Shown in pieces: positions 59,535-64,000 of a DNA stretch of 64,000 nucleotides. The position numbers and the translations under genes are program-made. The stretch comes from Myxococcales bacterium (GTDB lineage: Bacteria; Myxococcota; B64-G9), in the NCBI GenBank assembly GCA_012798435.1, contig JAAZNF010000099.1, positions 1-64,000 of the forward strand, in the 5' to 3' direction. Under the pieces are notes generated by a model. That model was not told the DNA's origin. It did not search any database and saw only the letters and a program-made list of their open reading frames with translations. Position 1 is the stretch's first letter; every line of letters begins with the position of its first letter.

Positions 59535-60415
59535 GGCGTCCTCCCGAAGAAGCGGACCAGCTCGCGGTTGGAGGCCGCGGCCGCCTCGATCATGGGAAAG
59601 TGCCCGGCGCGCGGATAGACCACAAGGCGTGCGTCGGGCAGGATCTGTTGCAGCCGCTCGCCCACCGAGACGGGCGACACCGCGTCCTCGCGGCCCCACA
59701 AGAGCAGCACCGGCTGGCGCACCTCGGAGTAGCGGCCTTCGAGTTCCTCGAAGCGCTGCCCGCGCACGGCTTGCAGCGCCGCCGCCCGGGTGCCCGGCCG
59801 GGAGAGCGCCCGCTCCACCTCCTCGACCAGCGACTCGGGCACCGCCTCGGGATCGAAGAAGGCCAGCTCGAGCTTCTCGCCCGGCCGCTCGTTGTAAAAA
59901 AGCGAAAACAGGATCTCGCCGATCCCCGGGGCGCGCGACCAGTGGAAGAAGGTGGGGAGCTGGTCGGAGAACACCCATGCGTCGTACAGCGCCAGGCGGT
60001 GTACCCGCTGCGGCGCGGAAAGCGCAAGCGCCAGGGCCACCGAGCAGCCCCAGGAGTGGCCCGTCAGGTCGAACTCGGAAACCTCCAGCCGATCGAGGAG
60101 CGAAAGCACCAGCTTTGCCTGGGCCGCCGGGCTGTAGTCTCCCGCGGGGCGATCGCTCCAGCCGAAGCCCATGAGATCCAGGGCGATTACCCGGTGGTGG
60201 CGCTCGAGCTCGGGGATGACGCCGAGCCAGGTCTCCAGCGAGGAGGCGAAGCCGTGCAGCAGCACCACCACCGGCCCCGTGCCTCGATCCAGGTAGCGCA
60301 GGCGCACGCCGTTCACCTCGGCGAAGGTGGCGCCCGGCGGCTCGCCGGGCATGGGGCCGCGGTGGAAGGAGAGGCAGCCCGCAAGCAGCGGCAGCAGCAG
60401 CAGGGCGCGCTTCAC
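59531..60415 (-). CDS. Alpha/beta-hydrolase lipoprotein
   Basis: 294 residues from GTG 60415; lipobox LLAGC (Cys12). Alpha/beta-hydrolase fold: oxyanion strand VVLLHGFASSLETW, nucleophile elbow GHSWGCS (Ser), acid in LWGREDAVSP, and the catalytic His in RAGHFPMI. It is therefore an esterase or lipase exposed in the periplasm or on the outer membrane. GTGA overlap with the lipoprotein upstream and ATGA-type overlap with the barrel gene downstream. Its neighbourhood suggests a polymer or lipid-like ester substrate, but this is inference. Confidence 0.88.
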   Translation of the reverse strand: MKRALLLLPLLAGCLSFHRGPMPGEPPGATFAEVNGVRLRYLDRGTGPVVVLLHGFASSLETWLGVIPELERHHRVIALDLMGFGWSDRPAGDYSPAAQAKLVLSLLDRLEVSEFDLTGHSWGCSVALALALSAPQRVHRLALYDAWVFSDQLPTFFHWSRAPGIGEILFSLFYNERPGEKLELAFFDPEAVPESLVEEVERALSRPGTRAAALQAVRGQRFEELEGRYSEVRQPVLLLWGREDAVSPVSVGERLQQILPDARLVVYPRAGHFPMIEAAAASNRELVRFFGRTP

Positions 60416-61455
60416 GGAGACAGCCTCCGCACCTCGCTGGCCCGGGTGAACTCCACCTCGCTCTCGTAATCGCGGGAGTGGATGGCCGCGATGGAGCCAA
60501 AGCACTCGGTGACGAAGACGAAGGAGCGGCTGGTGGTGACGACCGTCCCCACCGTGCGAGTGAGGCTCACCCGGATGCGCAGCACCGGGAAGGTGTCATA
60601 GGGCGTGGCCAGCTCTCCGCGGGCGTCCACCTGGTTCTCGTACTTTTCGTAGTAGTAGCTGTAGACGCCGCTGGCCTGGCCGCTGATCACGGACTCGGAG
60701 GTCCAGGCCGCGCCGACTCGCAGCGGGAAGGAGAGGACCCGGATCGGCTCGGAGTACTTGAGCAACGTCCGGGTGTAGTCGTCCTGCGGCGAGGCCACCC
60801 CGCGCAGCAGCAATGCGTCGTCGCTGGCCTCGAACACCCCGAGCAGGTTGGAGTCGTCGCGGAGCTGGGCCGCGTAGGTGGCGCCCGGGAACTCCGGGGC
60901 GAACCACAGGCCGGTGAGCGGGCGCAGCTCGACCAGCACCGAGTGGTCGCCGGAGAGCTGCGCGGTGAGATCCCAGAATCGCGTGTCGTCGGGGCGAGAC
61001 TCGCCGGCGGTGTTCACCGGCACGTCGGCGGCGATGAGGAAGGTGGCGTGCATGCCGGCGCGGATGGGCACTTCCGAGCGCAGGATCTCGCCATTGTGCT
61101 CCGGGGTGCAGGTGATCATGCCGTCGCCACCGTCGCCCGCATCCGGGCCGCCGTCGGCGCCGTCCTCGGGACCCGCGTCGGGGCCCCCGTCCGAAGTGCC
61201 GTCGGCCGCGTCTTCGCCGCCGTCTGCGGCGTCCCCGTCTTGCGGGCCGGCGTCGCCGTCCGGCGGGGCGCCATCGGGCGGCGGCTGGCACTTGCCGTTC
61301 GAGAGGCACACCCCGGAGACGCAGTCGGCGCCGACCCGGCACTCTGGCGTCGAGCCCGCGCAGCCCCAAAAGACAGGCAAGAGCCAGAGCAGGCCCGCCG
61401 CGGCCAGGGCCGACGCGCGCGCGACAACGAACGTCGCTTTTCGCTTCAGGCGCAT
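60412..61455 (-). CDS. Lipoprotein with DGG-rich linker, paralogue of 57130-57963
   Basis: 347 residues. The signal peptide ends in WGC (Cys32). A small Cys-rich segment (ECRVGADCVSGVCLSNGKC) follows, then a 60-residue Asp/Gly/Ala linker (DGAPPDGDAGPQDGDAADGG). The C-terminal domain of about 230 residues is shared with the gene at 57130. The linker resembles that of the MYXO-CTERM phosphatase and is typical of surface-exposed proteins in myxobacteria. AGGAGA 8 bases before the ATG; overlaps the PhaC-like gene by 10 bp. Function unknown. Confidence 0.83.
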   Translation of the reverse strand: MRLKRKATFVVARASALAAAGLLWLLPVFWGCAGSTPECRVGADCVSGVCLSNGKCQPPPDGAPPDGDAGPQDGDAADGGEDAADGTSDGGPDAGPEDGADGGPDAGDGGDGMITCTPEHNGEILRSEVPIRAGMHATFLIAADVPVNTAGESRPDDTRFWDLTAQLSGDHSVLVELRPLTGLWFAPEFPGATYAAQLRDDSNLLGVFEASDDALLLRGVASPQDDYTRTLLKYSEPIRVLSFPLRVGAAWTSESVISGQASGVYSYYYEKYENQVDARGELATPYDTFPVLRIRVSLTRTVGTVVTTSRSFVFVTECFGSIAAIHSRDYESEVEFTRASEVRRLSP

Positions 61456-62504
61456 GAGGTCTTCTCCTGGAGCCAGCGGAAGATGCGGGGCCAGTGTTTC
61501 TCGATGGCCACACGTCCCATGAAGGTGCCCACGTGGCCGGCCGGGATCTCCTCTCGCAAGACGTGCCGCGAGCGCGCCGCATGCTCCATGGCCCACAGCT
61601 GCGGCGGGGGGGTGATGTGATCGCGGCTGCCGGCCACCAGCGCGAGCGGGCAGGCGACGCGGGCCAGCTCCACCCGCCGGCCCAGGGCAAAGAAGCGCCC
61701 CTCGATCAGGCGGTTCTCCTTGAAGAGCTCTTGCACCACTCGCAGGTAGAGCCGTCCGGGAAGATCCTTGGGGGTGCGGTACCAGTCCTCCATCTCCAAG
61801 AAGCGCGCCATCCACTCCTGGTCGTCGAGGTGGTTGTACACGGCCAACGACTTGAGGGCGTAGCGCTCCAGCGGCAGCAGGTTGTCGAACCCCAGCGAGA
61901 TGAAGTCGCCGCGCATGACGCCGCCGCCGAGGGTCACCAGCGCCTGGTAGGCCGCCATCGGCATGACGGCGGAGACGGCGCGGATGAGGCCCAGCCCGGC
62001 GTGAAAGTCGATGGGCGCGGCCACCAGGGTGAGGCTGCGGCACAACGCGGGCTCGAGCGCGCACAGCATGGCGGACTCCCAGCCGCCCTGACACAGGCCG
62101 ACCAGGTGGACCGGGCCACCCAGCGTCTCGATGGCCTGCCGGATCTCGAGCAGCGAATCGTCGATGTCGCGCCCGGCGGACTCCCGGGTGGCGCTCTTCC
62201 ACTCCAATGCCGCCACGCGGCCGAAGCCGTTTTGCAGCGCCGCGGCCACCAGGCTCTGACCGGGCCCGAAGTCGGCGATGGCGCTGTGGTTGACCTCGGG
62301 CGGCACGATCAGCAAGGGCGCACTCGCGCCAGCCTGGCTGAAGTCGCGCAGGCGGCAGACCGCGTTCTCCGCGATCACCCGGTTGGCCGTGGTCCAGCGG
62401 GGCGCGGGCCGATCCCGTAGCACGGTGGCATCCAAGAAGCGCCGCTGGCGGTCCTGCCACTCCAGCGCCGGGCGCAGCGCAAGGCGGGTCATTTCGGCGA
62501 GCAT
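61446..62504 (-). CDS. PHA synthase-like alpha/beta hydrolase (Cys nucleophile)
   Basis: 352 residues, cytoplasmic. The nucleophile elbow is GLCQGG (Cys138), the G-x-C-x-G box that separates PHA synthases from lipases. The acid is in AGSRDHITPP and the histidine in IPAGHVGTFM. Length fits the class III PhaC subunit (about 355 residues). The family also includes PHA-related hydrolases with Cys, so synthesis against turnover is not settled. GGAGGAAG 3 bases before ATG 62504. Its start overlaps the end of the phasin-like gene, a PhaC/PhaE-like pairing. First enzyme of the coupled run. Confidence 0.8.
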   Translation of the reverse strand: MLAEMTRLALRPALEWQDRQRRFLDATVLRDRPAPRWTTANRVIAENAVCRLRDFSQAGASAPLLIVPPEVNHSAIADFGPGQSLVAAALQNGFGRVAALEWKSATRESAGRDIDDSLLEIRQAIETLGGPVHLVGLCQGGWESAMLCALEPALCRSLTLVAAPIDFHAGLGLIRAVSAVMPMAAYQALVTLGGGVMRGDFISLGFDNLLPLERYALKSLAVYNHLDDQEWMARFLEMEDWYRTPKDLPGRLYLRVVQELFKENRLIEGRFFALGRRVELARVACPLALVAGSRDHITPPPQLWAMEHAARSRHVLREEIPAGHVGTFMGRVAIEKHWPRIFRWLQEKTSCA

Positions 62505-62869
62505 GGCTTCCTCCGGGGCCGGCACCGGGGAGCGGGCGGGTGCCGCGAGGAGCTGCCGAGTTGCGACTGCGCAAGGCGCAGCAGCTCTTGCCCGAGCGCG
62601 TGCAGGCCCTGCTCCAGGCGGGTGGTGCGCTGCTCGATGAGCTCCAGGGCGCGCACCAGGCCGGCCAGCTCGTCCTCCAGCGCCGGTCGGGTCGCCGGGC
62701 CGTGCCGCTGCAGCCGCAGGGAGAGTTCGGCCAGGCGCGAGGCGTCGGAGAACCAGGCCGCCAGGGTCTGCTCGATGAGCTGGCGCAAGTAGAGCAGCAG
62801 CGGATCGCCCAGGCGCAGGGCCGCGCCGCTGGCGAAGGCGTTTTCTTTTTGCGATTGCGAAGGCTTCAT
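62489..62869 (-). CDS. Phasin/PhaE-like small helical protein
   Basis: 126 residues, almost entirely helical: LYLRQLIEQTLAAWFSDASR, then a coiled coil (LVRALELIEQRTTRLEQGLH, ALGQELLRLAQSQL), ending in a Pro/Arg-rich tail. Shape, size and position before a PhaC-like gene suggest a phasin or a short PhaE-type partner; sequence alone is too generic to prove it. It overlaps the PhaC-like start by 16 bp. Divergent from phaR, with a shared upstream region of 94 bp that holds an inverted repeat. Confidence 0.65.
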   Translation of the reverse strand: MKPSQSQKENAFASGAALRLGDPLLLYLRQLIEQTLAAWFSDASRLAELSLRLQRHGPATRPALEDELAGLVRALELIEQRTTRLEQGLHALGQELLRLAQSQLGSSSRHPPAPRCRPRRKPCSPK

Positions 62870-62914
62870 GGTACAGGAAGTGTAGTGGGCGCTCGCGCCC
62901 CTGTCAAGCGAAAA

Positions 62915-62950
62915 ATGTTGCTACGCACAATAAATATCGCAGCGCAACAT
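62915..62950. promoter_or_regulatory. Inverted repeat, candidate PhaR operator
   Basis: ATGTTGC (62915-62921) and GCAACAT (62944-62950) are exact reverse complements, 22 bases apart, in the 94-bp divergent gap between the phasin-like gene and phaR. PhaR proteins bind TGC-rich dyads at their own and phasin promoters, so autoregulation is plausible. Confidence 0.5.
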
Positions 62951-62963
62951 ATCGGAGGTTGAC

Positions 62964-63482
62964 ATGCTGGCCGGCGCGCCGCAGCCGATTCGCATCCGCA
63001 AGTACGGGAACCGCAGGTTGTACGACACCTCGCGCAGCCGCTACATCACCCTGGAAGAGCTGGCCAGCCTGGTGCGCGCCGGGAACTCGGTCCTGGTCCA
63101 GGACGCCAAGGACGGGCGGGACCTCACCCGGGCCGTGCTCACCCAGGCAATCCTGGAAGAGCAAGAGCGGCTCGATCTTCTGCCCACCGAGCTCTTGGAG
63201 TCCATCATCCGGGTCCAGGGCACCTTCCAGCAGGCGCCCTTCTTCGAGCTGCTTAGGGCCGCGGCGCGGCAGTTCGGCGTGGCGGGGAGGGATCTCGCCG
63301 CCTGGTTCGCGCCGCCGGCCCCGGTGGAGGTCGCCTCGGCCCCGGCCCAGGAGAAGCCGAAACGAAAGCGGGGCCGACGAAGTGGAGCGCGCGTGGAGGC
63401 GGGCGGCGGCGAACCGCAGACCGCTGCAGGCGCGGACGCCCAGGCGCGGCTGCGGGAACTCCTGCGGCGGCTCGGCGGGTAG
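62964..63482 (+). CDS. phaR: PHA synthesis repressor PhaR
   Basis: 172 residues. The N-terminal PHB/PHA accumulation regulator DNA-binding domain is unmistakable: IRKYGNRRLYDTSRSRYITL, followed by LASLVRAGNSVLVQDAKDG. A helical middle (residues 55-110) binds polymer in characterised homologues, and a Lys/Arg-rich tail follows. It represses phasin and PHA genes until polymer granules titrate it. CGGAGG 6 bases before the ATG. Divergent from the phasin-like gene, with a dyad between. Confidence 0.94.
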   Translation: MLAGAPQPIRIRKYGNRRLYDTSRSRYITLEELASLVRAGNSVLVQDAKDGRDLTRAVLTQAILEEQERLDLLPTELLESIIRVQGTFQQAPFFELLRAAARQFGVAGRDLAAWFAPPAPVEVASAPAQEKPKRKRGRRSGARVEAGGGEPQTAAGADAQARLRELLRRLGG

Positions 63483-63660
63483 AGTCGTCCAGCCCCGGAA
63501 ACCCGATCTGGTGAAACAGATCCAGCGCCTGGCTGCGGGGCCCGCAACGTCAGCGCGCGAGATGTCTTGCGTTGCTTTCGCGCGGCTCGCGCTGCCGAGG
63601 GCCTCCAGCCCTCGCCGTACCTCACTTCTCTTTCGAAAATAATCTCTTTGACGCGGCTGC

Positions 63661-64000
63661 TTAGCGGCGAGCCTTCCGAGGTGCTCGCCGCAAGGCCGGC
63701 TTCTTCCGGCGGCGGGGGGTGGCGGTGGCGCGCCGGGCCGGCGCGAGCCGCGGACGAGGGGGGCGTTTGGCGGAGCGGGGCGGCGGCGTGTTCTCGAGGA
63801 GGAAGTCGCTCATCTGCTTCCAGAGGGTCCGGGCGCGGGGATCGATCATGATCCCCACGTGGGCGCCCTCGATGAGGGTGGCGCGCCGATCGCGGCTTCG
63901 CACCAGATCGTTGAGGACCATGGCGCTGTCGGGCGGCACGATCCAGTCGCGGCTGGCGGCCAGGGTGTAGACGGGGCAGGTGATGGCCGAGAGGGCGGCC
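63661..64000 (-). CDS. phaC: PHA synthase-type hydrolase, C-terminal part
   Basis: The frame is open to the window edge, so about 112 C-terminal residues are seen. ITCPVYTLAASRDWIVPPDS carries the catalytic Asp, IEGAHVGIMID the catalytic His, then LWKQMSDFLLEN, all typical of PhaC. It ends in a Lys/Arg/Pro-rich tail of about 40 residues (PARRATATPRRRKKPALRRA), unusual for synthases, which could bind DNA or another anionic partner. Convergent with phaR, 178 bp apart; the gap shows no clear element. Confidence 0.85.
   Translation of the reverse strand, partial: AALSAITCPVYTLAASRDWIVPPDSAMVLNDLVRSRDRRATLIEGAHVGIMIDPRARTLWKQMSDFLLENTPPPRSAKRPPRPRLAPARRATATPRRRKKPALRRAPRKARR

Noticed and set aside
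57960-60500. A single 846-residue fusion across barrel and hydrolase genes
   Set aside because: The upstream half is the wrong phase of the hydrolase gene, and the barrel has its own signal peptide and ribosome-binding site at 59534.
1-64000. tRNA, rRNA, insertion sequences with transposase, prophage or origin
   Set aside because: I scanned for tRNA T-loop-like sequences, rRNA segments, transposase or integrase motifs and dnaA-box clusters and saw none that hold up; a tRNA or Rfam search would be decisive.

Overview
The window is high-GC DNA with short intergenic gaps, strong Shine-Dalgarno sequences and many GTG starts. It is dense in secreted lipoproteins. The best taxonomic pointers are a MYXO-CTERM-like sorting tail (48604-50244), Asp/Gly-rich linkers in surface lipoproteins, thrombospondin type 3 repeats, a DUF4388-type domain and a 61-residue Bdellovibrio-type histone. 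Together they suggest a myxobacterium-like member of the former Deltaproteobacteria (Myxococcota or a relative). This is inference; no rRNA or tRNA gene is present to settle it.

Layout. 1-7.6 kb: end of an unrecognised gene; an O-antigen-ligase/TPR membrane protein; a histone/DedA/histidine-kinase cluster between copies of an intergenic repeat; an ExbB-ExbD-TonB operon. 7.6-10.2 kb: an AT-richer island with a broken secreted protein and a small lipoprotein. 10.2-25 kb: malic enzyme with a basic tail, rsmD plus an unknown partner, a calcium-repeat lipoprotein, an outer-membrane protein, an OB/HD hydrolase coupled to a four-domain HD-GYP regulator, a PPC-repeat lipoprotein, a GT39/ArnT-like transferase and a two-receiver response regulator. 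25-36 kb: M29-type peptidase, two Hsp20 genes, a DUF1573 lipoprotein that reads an in-frame TGA as selenocysteine, ComEA-like and PilZ proteins, polysaccharide deacetylase with GT2, and pssA behind a sigma-54-type promoter. 36-50 kb: alpha-2-macroglobulin and PBP1C, metallophosphoesterase, secreted trypsin-like protease, unknown lipoprotein, purple-acid-phosphatase-like surface protein. 50-57 kb: degenerate M16 protein coupled to glmU, an OPA-type transporter, folE2 and a neurotransmitter:sodium symporter. 57-64 kb: a polyhydroxyalkanoate (PHA) locus with phaR, a phasin-like gene, a PhaC-like gene, two paralogous lipoproteins, a lipoprotein hydrolase, an outer-membrane barrel and the start of a second PhaC.

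How genes work together. Envelope biology dominates: energised outer-membrane transport (ExbBD-TonB), surface polysaccharide (ligase, GT39, GT2, deacetylase), peptidoglycan (GlmU, PBP1C), periplasmic protease defence (alpha-2-macroglobulin) and phospholipid synthesis (PssA). Second-messenger and two-component regulators (HD-GYP, PilZ, kinase, receiver proteins) are scattered among them.

Most notable items: (1) the selenocysteine DUF1573 lipoprotein with a well-placed SECIS hairpin; (2) the bacterial histone, with a terminator-like hairpin just upstream of its start; (3) a run of six overlapping genes joining a PhaC-like enzyme to an outer-membrane barrel and paired lipoproteins, which I do not recognise as a described system.
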